A stretch of DNA of 64,000 bases from Pseudo-nitzschia pungens (GCA_037355855.1 CM074765.1:310001-374000); one strand, 5' to 3'; positions 46,380-57,817 are shown, counted from the first letter of the stretch. Notes: generated by a model from the letters alone, not told the origin. Program-made: numbers and translations.

Positions 46380-47530
46380 GATGGTGATGATATTGTGGAT
46401 ATGATAGGAGTCAGTCGGTCAATTCGATTGCAAGGCACGAATGATGATTCGGCAACGGGAAGGAGGAGTTATGGTGGGAAGATGACGCTACTATGTATTG
46501 TATGATGTACGATGCCTTCCTTTTGTAACGTTGTGATCTACAATCAACAATCTACCATGAATTGTGATCCGGCGGCCGTAATCGATACTGGTACGAGTAA
46601 CCTTACTTGTACCGTATTCTGCTTCCTAGCTCCTATCCATCATGAGGCCTCGCGCCTCGCAAAGGAGTTTGTCACACATGTCACATAAAAAGTAAAAAGC
46701 CTATGCCTACCGAACTCATATGAACTACTTGTATCCGGTTTACTGTAACTGTGTATAACTGTGTATCAGTGATATCAGTGATAGATATCCAAAGTATGTT
46801 GTGAGATGGATACGTTGCAAGTCCGATAAGATTTCCACCATCGAAATTCGACTCCATTGATTGAACATGCCAGAAGGGATGACAAGCACCAACAATTCCC
46901 TTCCTTCCGCAAAGGCAGATGGCACATCTTCTACGAAGTAGTAAACCTTAATTACACTACCTGTATCTCCCATCTCCTATCTTTCTTGTTTTCCCGTTTC
47001 CCATCAGATTTCGAAGAAAACTCCGTCTCATTCATCATCTCTCATCTCTCACGAAAGACAAAACAAATAATATCAATACTCTGAGCTTCGTACTTTAATT
47101 CATTATCCCAAAGAAGGACCTTCAAACCTGCTAAACGTACCGTATTCCCTACCTTGTGATGTGGAAGAGAGCCTCCCTTCTAGTCGACCGAGCCCGTTTG
47201 GGGCCGCCGACTCGCAATCCCCGCGAGGGTATTTCTTGGATGTCGACCGTTGCTTCCCTTCCCGCGGGACAACCCGAGATTCACCGGTTGCGGTTCCGAC
47301 CGCAGGGGGGAAGGGATCGGGCAATCCTTCCGGCAGGGATTCATCGGTCGCGGTTTGCGAACCAGAGCCTCCGCTTTCACTGCCAAGTCCGGTGCCGCGG
47401 TGGGAGTCCCTTTTCGGCCGAGGTTGGTTCCCTTTCGAACACAACCAACGGCAGACTTTGCATTCTATCACCATCATTATCACCATCACCACCACATTCG
47501 AATCGTCATCCGTGGTTGTGCCGAAACTAC
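46380..47530. other. Divergent spacer and possible 5' UTR
   Basis: No supported gene. GAGTAACCTTACTTG near 46599 and AAACCTTAATTAC near 46943 belong to the dispersed motif. From 47159 a frame is open into the next gene, but before 47531 it lacks codon bias and reads like UTR. Confidence 0.45.
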
Positions 47531-48538
47531 ATGTGCGACGAGCAAGTCCGAACCCAATCCACCGATAGCGCGAGTCCTTTTTCCAGCAACGAATCCAAAA
47601 AGGGCAAATCCCCCAAAAAGGACAATCGTCGTCGAAACCAACAGCAACAGCAACAACAACACCAACAAAACCAACAGACCGCGCATCGTCGAGACAACAA
47701 TAACAACAGCAGCAAGAAGAAGAAGAAGAAGAAACCGAGGCAACAACATTCCAGAGCGGCAGAAACCGAGGCGGCCCTCGCGGCCTTGTCCCGGGAGGAC
47801 TGCTCCCGAATCCTCGAGCGCGCCTGTTCCGACCTCCGGGGCATTGCGTTGACCAAGCGGCAGCGGTCCAAGCCTTGGATCATGGCCCTGCTGCTCCACC
47901 GGCACGATCGGGGTATCCGGGATCCCGACGAGCTCCACACGGATTCCGTGTACTGGAAAGGCACTGGCACTGGCAGCAGCAACTACAACAGCAAGAACGA
48001 CAAAATCCACGCCGATCTGGTGGCCCCCGATGGCATTGATCTGCGGGAGGTCCTGACTCCTCGCCCGGACCACGTCCGCAATTTCTTGGAGCGCAACGGC
48101 ACTCCTTCGCTCGCAGACGATCCCGAGGCCGCCGAGGAATTCTTGCGCCAAAAAAAGCTCGGACTGCTGGCGACCGAGGCCCGCCGCGTCGCGGTGGACC
48201 GGGAGATTTTGGTGGCCGGCACCGAAACCATCTCCCGCAAACTCTCCAAGACCGATCCGGCACTCTTTTTGTCCAGGTTTTCCAGGGCAATGGCAATCGC
48301 ACTCGACGTCGACGTCGACGGGGACGAGCGCGGCGTGCATTCGACCGACTTTTCCCACCGCAGGCATCACCCACCCTCCCTCAAAAAGGCCGTCTACCAG
48401 CAGGCAAAGCGCCGGGAGCAGCAGCAGCGGATCGAGGCCCAGCGCGAGCGTGCCAGAGCTGCTGCTGCGGACAAGAAGGGGCGACTCTCCGCGGAGGCCA
48501 GGAACAAGCTGGCGGCGATGCGCCGGAACAGCCAGTGA
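47531..48538 (+). CDS. Hypothetical basic protein with Gln and Lys runs
   Basis: Family not recognised. I place the start at the ATG at 47531, where biased codon use begins. The same frame is open back to an ATG at 47159, so up to 124 more residues are possible. The protein has a Ser/Lys-rich start, Gln and Asn runs, a seven-residue Lys run that could act as a nuclear signal, and then a well-structured middle (SREDCSRILERACSDLRGIALTKRQRSKPWIMALLLHRHDRG) and a charged helical C-terminus rich in Arg, Ala, Gln and Glu. There is no membrane segment or signal peptide. A nuclear or nucleolar location is an inference from composition. The stop is at 48536-48538. Confidence 0.6.
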   Translation: MCDEQVRTQSTDSASPFSSNESKKGKSPKKDNRRRNQQQQQQQHQQNQQTAHRRDNNNNSSKKKKKKKPRQQHSRAAETEAALAALSREDCSRILERACSDLRGIALTKRQRSKPWIMALLLHRHDRGIRDPDELHTDSVYWKGTGTGSSNYNSKNDKIHADLVAPDGIDLREVLTPRPDHVRNFLERNGTPSLADDPEAAEEFLRQKKLGLLATEARRVAVDREILVAGTETISRKLSKTDPALFLSRFSRAMAIALDVDVDGDERGVHSTDFSHRRHHPPSLKKAVYQQAKRREQQQRIEAQRERARAAAADKKGRLSAEARNKLAAMRRNSQ

Positions 48539-48959
48539 GCGAGTGGGGACGAATGGATGCGTGCGTGTCCGCATGTGTCTATACATTATAATTTTATATG
48601 AGTATATTACTTGTGGAGGCAGCGAGAAACAAGGACCGGTACCGTCGAAGGAAGAAAGAAAGCAGCGAGTTATTGGTCGGCAACGCTCGTATGGAAGGTC
48701 CATCTTGCCTTTGTTGGATTGGTGGTCTTTGATGATCTTGTTTCGAGGCATCGTGGCTGGCATCGCGGTTAGTATCACGGTTGGCCGAATCCATGAATCA
48801 ATCCGTTAACGCGTCATCCCGTTCCGTCCCGTCGCGGTGCGATACCATTGTTCGACGCGACGCGACGCGACTTTCACGGGCGACTTCATGGGACTAGTGA
48901 ACGGCAAGGATTGCGGCCGAGGCTGTCGTTGCGGACCGATGGGACTCGATTGCGTTGCG

Positions 48960-49420
48960 ATGAACGAGTGTTGTTGCCCGCCACGGCAGCAAACGAACGG
49001 AGAGAAAACTAGATCGATCCGGGACAACGAGCGCGAAATTCCTTCGGAACCCGGTGTTCGTGCCGGGAATCCTTTGTCAACGCTTCTCGGAGTGGCGTCG
49101 TAGAAAGATTTGGTCCGCAGCTCTGTATTGCTCGATGAACGGCCGTTGCCACAGCGGGAAACGAACGAAGAGAACGGACTCAAAATCCCCTCGGGTTCAC
49201 AAGTAAACAGAGTCTTTTCCATTGTTGAGTCGTGAGGATGGTACTATTTTCATCCTATTGCTCGATGAACGGCCGTTGCCACAGCGGGAAACGAACGAAG
49301 AGAACGGACTCCAAATCCCCTCGAAGTCCGGTGTTTTCTCAAGGAATAACCTTACCGTACCTTGTCCGCAACACCGCATCCGAGTGGTGTCGCAGAGAGT
49401 GTCAGCGGCGCCGATTCCTC
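48960..49420. repeat. Three tandem copies of a ~130-170 bp unit
   Basis: A 60-base core, GATGAACGGCCGTTGCCACAG through AACGGACTC(A/C)AAATCCCCTCG, is nearly identical at 49135-49193 and 49264-49323. A more diverged copy begins near 48959. AACCCGGTGTTCGTGCC near 49048 and AGTCCGGTGTTTTC near 49324 extend the similarity, with GAGTGG(C/T)GTCG near 49090 and 49381. Confidence 0.8.
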
Positions 49421-49951
49421 GATTGGGTCGCGGACGGTCGCAAAAAGAGAGGACCGCGGTCGGAATCGCTGCTAGGGTCTCGGGGAGAGGACAAAAAGGG
49501 CTGTCGAACGGCGGGACGCGGAGAAGAGAAGGTCCAACGATTCATTCGCAATTCACAACTCAACGACGTCTTTTTCATTTTCTATCAAACAGCGTATTTT
49601 TATTTTCTATCAGTACTAGTCGTTTATGATAGGATAGTAGTAACTTTGTCCTATTCATTTCACGTACTTGGTGTAATCGATGTTATTCAACATTTAACTA
49701 AAGGTTGTTCTGAATGCATTTATTCTTTTTTTCATCCTGTTTCCGTACCGAAGAATTTGTTTGATGCGTGGGCAGAATGAATTTCTATAGAACAGAGTTC
49801 ATTCGATTCTTGTGTTTCGACGACTGTCGGAATGAATCGATACCTTGCCCTTCCATATATATCACACAACAGCGCATACCGCAGGATAAATAAATTATAA
49901 TGGCAAGCACTGTTGGTGGCAATCTTATCCGAGACCGATCCAACCACGTGC

Positions 49952-50028
49952 ACGCGCTCCGGTCGGCGTTCGAGAATCCCTCCTTCTTGCGAACGATCGA
50001 GACTCTGTCATTCCCGAGCAGAGCGCGC
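49952..50028 (-). promoter_or_regulatory. Candidate SECIS element in the selenoprotein 3' UTR
   Basis: Read leftward, about 190 nt after the stop codon. An 8-pair helix (50028-50021 with 49959-49952) leads to a 4-pair TCGG/CCGA helix, then ATGA (50011-50008) opposite CGAA (49972-49969), giving the tandem G-A/A-G pairs of a SECIS core. An 8-pair helix II (50006-49999 with 49980-49973) and an 18-nt apical loop containing AAGAA follow. The apical AA is about 19 nt from ATGA, farther than the usual 11-13, so this is a candidate only. A second, weaker candidate (TGAT..CGAT core, CTGTTG/CGACAG stem) lies near 49820-49870. Confidence 0.35.
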
Positions 50029-50221
50029 CTTGGCACGGCCTCGCCTGTGGCAGTCACTGTGGACTTTTCACGTAGTGGTATAAAAATAATATCAATAGAA
50101 TACTGTTATCACCACGAAGCACGAAGCACGACGCAATAGTATGTATCTATTGACTCCCCGTGTAACGCGCTCACTCGTTTGCAACTTGCAACGAGCTTCC
50201 CGATTCAACGGATTGGATTGG

Positions 50222-51094
50222 CTAACCGAGGGCTGCGAGGATCTTGGAGTTGATCTCATCCATGTCCAACGCCTTGAGCGCTGGAAAAGGACGCTCCATC
50301 CCCTCGAGAGAGACAATGGGTTCTTCGACACCTTGGACGGACACCACAAAGTTGCCTTTCCCGGGCTGCATACGAAAGAAGATGGTTTCGTTTTGTATGC
50401 GTGTGTTGGATTGATTGATTCATTGATTGATTGTGTGTTGGATTTTGCGTTGTTTCCGGCACAATCCGGACAACAATGACGACAACAAAAACAAGATTCG
50501 TGAGACCTTGCAAGAATTGATTGGGAGATACAGTTACCCCCATTGTCACGACTCCAAAAATGACACTTTTTGACGTCTCTATTCACAACAATTGAAAAGC
50601 CTTGTCACAAACAAACAAACAAACAAACAAACAAACTCTCTCTCTCACACACACACACAAATCCTTGTTTTGTATTGTTTGACACGCACCTTTTCTTTGT
50701 TGACTTGCACAAGAGCTCGATCCCCGACGGCCTTGACAATCTTGTTGGCTCGAGTCTTGAATGCGCCTCACGACTTGCAGGCCTCCACTGCCACGATCTT
50801 CTTGTCGGGAGAGGGCTCACCGACGGCGGGTTGTTCTTCGGCAGCCGGAGCGGCCTTCGTCTTCTTCTTGGCTGCGGCGGCGCCCGTGGTCTTTTTGGCC
50901 TTGGTGGCACCGGCCTTCTTCGGGGCCGGCTTCTTCTTGGGAGCGTCCTTTTTCTTGGTGGGCTCTTTCTTCTTGACGGGCTCTTTCTTCTTGGGACCCG
51001 GCTTGGCCTTGGTCTCTTTGTCTTCCGCGGCAACGGGCTCTTTCTTGGGCTCCGGCTTGGGCTTGGTGGCGACGCGGGTGGATCTTCGGGGCAT
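50222..51094 (-). CDS. SELENOH: Selenoprotein H (Rdx family) with in-frame TGA as selenocysteine, two exons
   Basis: Starts at the ATG at 51094 with MPRRSTRVATKPKP, an AT-hook/histone-H1-like Lys-Pro-Ala tail of about 95 residues. The redox domain then begins: KIVAVEACKS, followed by TGA at 50770-50768. Read through, the frame continues GAFKTRANKIVKAVGDRALV QVNKEK to a GTGCGT donor at 50689. A ..CGTATGCAG acceptor ends at 50366, and exon 2 (50365-50222, phase 0) gives PGKGNFVVSVQG, EEPIVSLEGMERPFPALKAL and a final helix to TAG, 182 residues in all. The TGA is codon 109, in a Cys-x-x-Sec motif (Cys106) at the end of the first beta strand, exactly as in SELENOH and other thioredoxin-like Rdx proteins. 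Animal SELENOH is a nuclear, DNA-associated redox protein; the basic tail suggests the same here. Treating the TGA as a stop would delete most of the domain. Confidence 0.86.
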
Positions 51095-52584
51095 GGTGGC
51101 TGGTTTTCTTGGTGGAATTAGTGAAAGCTGGCTCGTTTGTTTTCGTGAAATGAAAAGAAAATGAATGGAATGTAACACTCCAGCGGATGCGATGCGATGC
51201 GATGCGATGCGATGCGATGCGTCGTTCGTATTTTTTTTTTTGCGTGCTATTTCCTTCGTGCAAATTGAACTGTCGCGTAATTTGCTCGTTATTACTCGTC
51301 TTTAGTATTTTTTGCACGGCTTCTTTCGTCGTTTGGGCTCTTTGCAGCGTCGCACACGGAGCAACGCTGTACTATTCTGTTGCGTTGCGCTGCGTCGTAT
51401 TTCGTTGCGTTCCGCACAGCAATAGACAATACAATACGAAGTACTGGTACAATACAACACGACACGACACAACCTACTAGTGTAGTAGAAAGAAACGGTA
51501 AACCTTACCCCGTTCACGCGTTGTCTTCGATCACTCGTGTGCACAGCAGAGCGGCGCAGTGCTCGCAAGGAACAAAAGCACACAAAGCACTTTACCGCGA
51601 TACCGTACCGTACCGTACCGTACACTAATTACTGGATCGATACCGTTCGTAACCTTACCGTACTGGTACAAGCACACCTCTTGTCGCCGTTTACCGTGTC
51701 GTCGATGCCGCTGCGGCTCGTTGTGGGGGATGCGGACGTTCCATTTTCGGCGCGGGGTCTGGAACTTGTCTGTTTGATCGATACAAGATGTGTCAGTTGT
51801 GTTCGGATTCCTGTCCGGTTCCTTGCGCACCGCAAAGAATTACGATCGGGATGATGTGTCGGGAATCCGAATCTTTGCGGCTGGAAACTTTTGTGTGTAC
51901 GAGGTATTACCTTCCGTGGCGGTGTTATGTGCAGAAACGCTTGTGTCATCCCTGATTGATTCATTCATTGTGCATTGAGTAAGTCCAACTAGTCGATTCA
52001 ATACCACTATACATAACATACTTATATATAGTATATAGTATATATTATTGGATGATGATAGGGAACGAGGAACTGCCAATTTGCCGATCTGCAGACTGAT
52101 TCGATTCATTCGACTCAACATCCGAAGGTTAAAATGGCGTGAGAAAAGAGACGTTAAAATTTTAAAACAAAACTTAGGTGTTCGAGAGTGAAAAAAGCCA
52201 AGAAACTCGGATCATGATGGATGATAGGCGATAGGCAAATACGGTAGGCGACAGGTAAATTACCGGTAACGTAGGCAACGAGAAAAAAAAATGAAGACGG
52301 AGGATACGGTACCGTACAGGATAAGGTGGTTTACAGAACATCAGGCATCATCGAACGCTGTCGGAAACTGTCTCGTGCTGCCAGCGTGCCCATCCAAGCT
52401 AACACACACTCTGAAAGGAATTCATCTCCATCTCGCAATCCGTGCCTGATTGGTGCGCTTTCGTTCGGTTTTTGGACGGCGGAGATCGGGATTCTTCTGC
52501 CGGAACAATACGGTACGGTACGGTACGGGTAGGCATCATAATATTATCATTGATTTGATTTGCCGCCGTGTTTCCAAACTGAAA
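51095..52584. other. Divergent intergenic region
   Basis: 5' side of both the selenoprotein and the MFS genes. Repeats: (GATGC)7, a TACCG run at 51602-51622, CGGTACGGTACGG near 52510. GTAACCTTACC occurs near 51650. A GACGAC run follows the MFS start. No gene seen. Confidence 0.5.
51186..51220. repeat. Pentanucleotide repeat (GATGC)7
   Basis: Seven perfect GATGC units about 90 bases upstream of the selenoprotein start codon, probably in or near its promoter. Confidence 0.95.
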
Positions 52585-52588
52585 ATGC

Positions 52589-52622
<34 letters not shown>

Positions 52623-53445
52623 TGTCGTCACCACTCCGTACGTTAAGGACGACGATGATCGTGCCGTCGATGCTCCGGAACACCGCTCGTGCGGATCCTA
52701 TCTCCAACAATGGTGGAACGAAAGCCTCTGGCCGGGAATGGGATTGTTCGGGGAATCCTACCTGCTGTTCAGCATCGGGACGCTGACACCGATCTGGAAG
52801 GAACTCTATCCAACGTGTTTTGGTGGCGCCAGTGGCAACGGACAGGACAATGATAATGACAATGGCGATAATGATGACATCGATGCCAATGCCAACATCA
52901 GCATCAACGACGACGCCTGCTCCCCGTGGCTCCTCCCCTCGCTCACGTACGGCGTCGTCCTGGGAGTCATTGCCGGGATGATCCTCCTGGGCTACGGATC
53001 GGACCGCATCGGGAGGCGAAAGGGATCCATTCTGACGGCCTCGCTCATGGTAGCCGGGAGCCTGGGGCTGGTGTGGGTGGCGATGCAATCCGCGTCCGAA
53101 ACCTGGACCGCCGAGGGGGTCTTTCGGGGGACGGTCGCGGCCCTGGTGGTCTTTGGGATCGGCGTGGGCGGGGAATACCCGCTCAGCGCCGGTCTGGCGT
53201 CCGAGAAGGCCACCGAGGAACCGGCCCGCAATCAGCGCGTTCCGCGAGCCCGGGCCGAACGACAACGCGGAAAAGGGGGCGGGGATCCTCCGGTGCCGGA
53301 GCCCGCCGTCGATCGTCACCGCGGCCGTCGGGTGCAACTCGTCTTTGCGATGCAGGGATTGGGGATATGGTTCAACAGCCTCGTCATGCTCGTTTTGTTT
53401 TGGATTCTGCGGGGACGAGCGGACGGCAACAATAACAATAACAAT

Positions 53446-53492
<47 letters not shown>

Positions 53493-54636
53493 GCAGTACG
53501 ACTATCTATACCAGGCCCACGATCTGGTCACCATCTGGAGGATAACCTACGCCATTGGTGCCTCCGTGTTGTGCTTTGTGCTGATTACACGGATTCTGTA
53601 TCTGGAGGAATCCAAGGTTTGGTTGGAGGCCCACCGGAACCACGCCCAAACCGATGATCCTTCTGCTATTTCGAGCGTTCCAAACAGCACCAAACAACGA
53701 GCACGCAATGCCGACACTTCCCCGGCGGTGCCGGCGGTGGACGCCAAAACCCGGTTTCGGCTGGTCCACCAGCAATACGGATCCCGCCTGTTCGGAGCGG
53801 GAACCGCCTGGCTCTTGTGGGACGTTTCCTTTTACGGCAACAAGCTCTTTCAGTCCACCTTTCTGGAAGTCCTGGTGGGAGACAATCCCGGCCCGGTCCG
53901 GCTCACCCAGGCGGCACTCATCAACGCCACCGTCGCCCTGGCCGGATACTACGGTGCCGCGGCGCTCATCGACGCGACCCTCCCGGCAGCAACCGGCGAA
54001 TCGTCGACCCGCCTTCTGGGGAGGACCCGGCTCCAGACGCTGGGATTCCTGGCCAACGGGGTCCTCTTTGTCGCCTGCGGTGCTTTGGTCGCCTCCGGAT
54101 CCTCCAACGCCTCGGCGACCATTGCCCTGTACTGGCTATCCTCCTTTGTCGGACAGCTCGGTCCCAACTGCACCACCTTTTTGATCCCGGCCGAAATCGT
54201 TCCGACCGACCAGCGGACCTACGGACACGGGGTGTGCGCGGCCGCCGGCAAGGTTGGGGCCCTGGTCGCGGCGGTGGTCTTTCACAAGATCGCCCCGGAC
54301 GACAACGACAACGACCACAAGGAGCGCCTCTTTTACCTGTCGGGGGCCTGCAGCCTGCTGGCGGCGGCGGTGACGCACGGATTCGTTCCGGAATCGTCCG
54401 GACTGGACCTGCTGGAGCTGGACCTCCAGTGGAAACTGCTGCTGCTGCTGCAAAACGAGCAACAAGAAGGAGACGGAACCGAACCCGTGCGCAAATACGA
54501 CGGACCGGCGAGCCGCCCCGATCACACGAGTCTCTTCGAGCGCTACTGTCAGCGACGAACCGAGAGGAAGAAACTCAAAACAGAAACCGATGCTTCGGGC
54601 GGTCCGAGGCATCTCCTTGACGGCTGGCTCGCCTAG
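52585..54636 (+). CDS. MFS transporter, PHO84-like phosphate:H+ symporter family, possible compensating frame breaks
   Basis: I start at the ATG at 52585, which opens a poly-Thr run; the frame upstream lacks a good start. The protein is 683 residues with about twelve hydrophobic segments. Family marks are GLFGESYLLFSIGTLTPIW in helix 1, the MFS loop motif GYGSDRIGRRKG between helices 2 and 3, GVGGEYPLSAGLASEKATEE, QLVFAMQGLGIWFNS, TAWLLWDVSFYGNKLFQST and PAEIVPTDQRTYGHG. These fit the phosphate:proton symporter branch, so import of phosphate or another anion at the plasma membrane is likely. Between 53227 and 53319 the annotated frame loses codon bias while the +1 frame is almost entirely G/C at third positions. 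One extra C at 53225-53227 and one missing C near 53319 would explain this. A long Asn/Asp insert lies near 53425-53490. Confidence 0.82.
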
Positions 54637-55278
54637 CCTAGACCGTTCCCATTTCGGTATTGTACATGTAGTAATTAGCTCATTCGACTTTTTTTAAACC
54701 TGATATTAGATTCGTGTCCTGGATTTCATTGATGATTTCGCGGAGCTTGGCTGTGTTGGAAGCCGACCGGATTTTTTCGCTTCGTTGCAACGCTCTGCGA
54801 GGTGTTGCGTTTTCCCTCGAATTCCGAATCCCCTTTCATTTTCGAATTCTTTGCTGTACTTTTGCTTGGGAGTGTTATGTTTTGATTTGTTTTGAATGTT
54901 CGGATGGCATTCATTGTTCCGGCTCTTATTCTAACGTGTGGGAATAGTGTTACCGGAGCTCGGTTGGATTTCAGTTCTCGACTTCGTTTCTACTTTGTTG
55001 GAGGAGTTCCCGATTATAAATGTTTCGGTCATTTGTTGTACTCTGAATTCCCTTTCTTTGCTGCAAAACTTGTTTTTCGTATTATTATTATTTATTACTG
55101 TAGATTTTATATGGATTGCTCTATTATGATTGTTTACTATAGGTTGCGATTCCAACCTGCGGAAGACTGCGTGTACCGATTGGCTCTATTACTAGCTTTC
55201 ATTGGATGATTGTTCTTGGTTGGGTCTTTGTCTTGGTCTACGTGGACTACGAGTAATACTTTAACGGGCAACATGTTC
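54637..55278. other. AT-rich spacer between converging genes
   Basis: T-rich on the + strand with no biased frame. Probably 3' UTRs of the MFS and EF-hand genes. Confidence 0.5.
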
Positions 55279-56479
55279 CTAGAGAGTCCTTCCCTCCCCG
55301 TCGTCCCTTGCGGTGTGGTGCGGTTCCGCCATCGCCGCAACGTCGTCCGGTCCGACAATCTCGTTCTCCGCGAGGGCGGCCCGAAGCTTCTCCAGCACCG
55401 TGTCTTTGGTGACGTGCTCCGGACCGCCGCTTTCCGACGCGGCCGACTTGGTCATGGTGAAAATGGCGTCGTCAAACGTCTCTCCCGTCGAGTCAATCAG
55501 CTGCAGAACAAACCGGGTAAACTCGGAATAATCCAGCAGCTGGTTCTTCTCGTCGTCAAACAGGATCATGGCGGCCGAGGCCGTCCCGCCGCTCGACACC
55601 AGGTCCTCCGTCATCTTGTAGAGGCCAACGACGACCTCTGCAAAGTCGACCGACCCATCCGCGTCGAGATCAAAGAGGTGAAAGAGGGCCCTCATGCGGT
55701 CGTCCTTCATGACCCGTAGCAGGGCTTCTTCTTCCTTCAAAGCCTGCTTGAGAGTTTCCTCGCACAGCTGTTCCGTGCCCTCCGGGTAGGGACTGTCCGG
55801 ATCGTCGTCATCGCCGTTGCCGTTGCCGCTGCCCTTGCCAATGGCACCGCCATTCTCACCGCTGGGATCGTCGGCAAAGACGACACTCAGAATGAGCAGC
55901 TCGGCCACGTCGTGAAAGGACGCACCCCCCAGCGCGGCCACCAGCTGGTTGACGCAGTCGGCGAATTCCTCCCGGTCGAGCTTGGCGTCCCCGTCTCGAT
56001 CAAAGTGGGCAATCTTGTCCATGGCCACCACCAGGGATTCCTCCAGGACCCGAACCGTAGTGGTCGCCCCGGGGTGACGAATCATGCGGAAGGCCATTGG
56101 CCAATTCCACAACGCTGAGGTGTCCGTCGTGGTTCGTGTCCAGGACCGAAAAAAGGCACTCCATCTTTTCCGTGTCGTTCATGGTGGCCAGGTCTTCCAG
56201 GAGGGAGAGGCGGGCCGCGAGGGCCATTAACTCCATTTCCATGATAGCCTTGGCGGCCTTGGCAAAGGCCGAGGGAGTGGTGGTTTGCTCGGATTTTTTG
56301 GCGGACGCGGCAACTTTGGTGGCCTTGTGGATGGCGGCCGACTTGGCGACCTTTTCCCGGAGATTGCTGGCGACGGGGGTGGCGTCGTCCCCATTGTTGT
56401 TGTTCTCTTTGCCATTGTGCTCTTCGGAACAGGGACAGTCGGGGAGGACCTCCGTTTTGGTTTCAAAGGTAACGGTCAT
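55279..56479 (-). CDS. EF-hand calcium-binding protein, one frame break
   Basis: From the ATG at 56479 the first frame encodes a Cys-containing polar start, a Lys/Ala-rich helix and a first EF-hand loop, DTNHDGHLSVVE. Within GGCC at 56092-56095 the frame slips; removing one C continues as FRMIRHPGATTTVRVLEESL to the stop at 55279. The second part holds loops DRDGDAKLDREE and DLDADGSVDFAE, both canonical with acidic residues at 1, 3, 5 and 12, and a degenerate DDEKNQLLDYSE. The repaired protein would be about 399 residues with four EF-hands in two pairs, a calmodulin-superfamily sensor with long acidic linkers. There is no kinase or other catalytic domain and no signal peptide, so a cytosolic calcium sensor is the best guess. 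Confidence 0.8.
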
Positions 56480-57817
56480 GGTGATTGTTTGGTGGAGATG
56501 GCTGGAATGTCGTTAGTTTGGAGAGATAGGTGTATCTCGTATTCTTGGTTCAAAGTTCTTGGTTCTTGATTTAAATGCTGTTGTGTGAAGGATCGATTTG
56601 TTTCGGATTTATGAGGGCTAGCTTGCACTCGTCCACAGCAAGCATGTTCGGTATGGTATAGCGTGATATCGCTCGTGGCATTCGGTTTCGGTTTCGGCAA
56701 TCTGGATGGTGGATGTTCCATCCGTCTCATTCGTGTTGCCACTTGCCGTCACGTTCCCGTTCGGTGGATTGATTGATCTATTCATAGATGATTATAAATT
56801 CATAGAACGTGCCATTCTCATCGCTCCGGAGTGTACCAGTTGAAACCAAGAACAGATAAGCCATGCGTCACAAGCGCGAACTCTCAACAAAGGGAAGATC
56901 GATGCTTCGTACTATTCACCCTCGCGAACCGACGACTCGCTAACTCACTCATCGTTAGAGAACGCAACCGATGCTGTATCTGGTGAGCATCTCATCCCGG
57001 GAGTCGTGTTCCATTTCGAGGAGTCGTTCTTTCCTACAAACTCAAAATAATGTTTCGGTAAGAGTCAATCAATTATCTATCGTATCTTGGCTTCGTCGTT
57101 CGTTGATCTTTGTAATTCAAGCACGTCTATTCGTGTTCCAGTAACGCATTGAATCAATCCATTCGCAAAAATTTCGCAGAATGGGATGGGATTTTAAAGT
57201 GGGAACGAGGAACAAGTGGCGTCGGTGCAGCTGACACCGGTGACTGATACAGTAACCTTAACCTAAGTTTGATTGTTGACTAAACTTCCGACACGTTCCA
57301 ACATCCAACCTAATGCAGGAAGATTAGTTACGAGTAAGGTTACGTATGACGTATGTACGGTGTGAAAAAGCATGAGGTATGTTGTGTTGTAGTTGTGATG
57401 TTGTACTACGGTAGGACTAATCTTACCCGTAAGATCTTACCGGTAATTACGTACCGTACAAACTAATCTCAACTTCCTGTCCCATCCTGGAAAACGAATG
57501 ACAGACATCATGACTGAACTCATACTCTTGGGTCTTGCTTTTCTTATGCCCTCTTGTTCTTGATCCTCTGGTTCCTGCTCTTGTTCTTGATCCTCTGCTT
57601 TGTTTGCACTCGTGCTGGCACATCAATTTTGGAAAAGGAATACAGCAACAACGTGTATTTTGACTGTCGAGGGAAACAATTCCGCAGTTTTCGAAAAGGA
57701 TAAAGTTGTTTCCATGAATTGAAAGAAACAAAACTCTTACCAACGAGGAGTTCGATATCAATCAATCACAGCAAACACCATCCATCTTTTTATCATCCGA
57801 CAAGCAAAAACGTCACC
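56480..57817. other. Divergent intergenic region
   Basis: No gene is supported. It contains GTAACCTTAACCT near 57252, TACGAGTAAGGTTACG near 57329 and TACCGGTAATTACG near 57436, all of the dispersed motif type, and a 20-bp direct repeat at 57551 and 57578. Confidence 0.5.
57551..57597. repeat. 20-bp perfect direct repeat
   Basis: CTCTTGTTCTTGATCCTCTG occurs at 57551-57570 and again at 57578-57597. Confidence 0.95.

Larger units (their letters stand above)
48539..50221. other. Spacer with tandem repeats; right part is 3' UTR of the selenoprotein gene
   Basis: No coding gene seen. It contains a GCGAC run near 48857, three diverged tandem copies of a unit of about 130-170 bp at 48960-49420, and, at the right, the 3' region of the leftward selenoprotein gene with candidate SECIS folds. 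Confidence 0.55.

Noticed and set aside
44295..46505. 736-codon open frame on the + strand
   Set aside because: Antisense to the farnesyltransferase beta gene, whose motifs and zinc ligands are clear. The antisense product has only Val/Gly-rich composition.
47486..48778. 430-codon open frame on the - strand
   Set aside because: Antisense to the Gln/Lys-rich gene at 47531. Long Leu/Val runs mirror the Gln, Asn and Lys repeats.
50680..50790. TGA in the selenoprotein explained as part of an intron starting GTGAGG
   Set aside because: A donor there joined to the acceptor ending at 50366 would remove the conserved FKTRANKIVKAV..VQVNKEK part of the domain, while read-through keeps it intact and in phase with a better donor.
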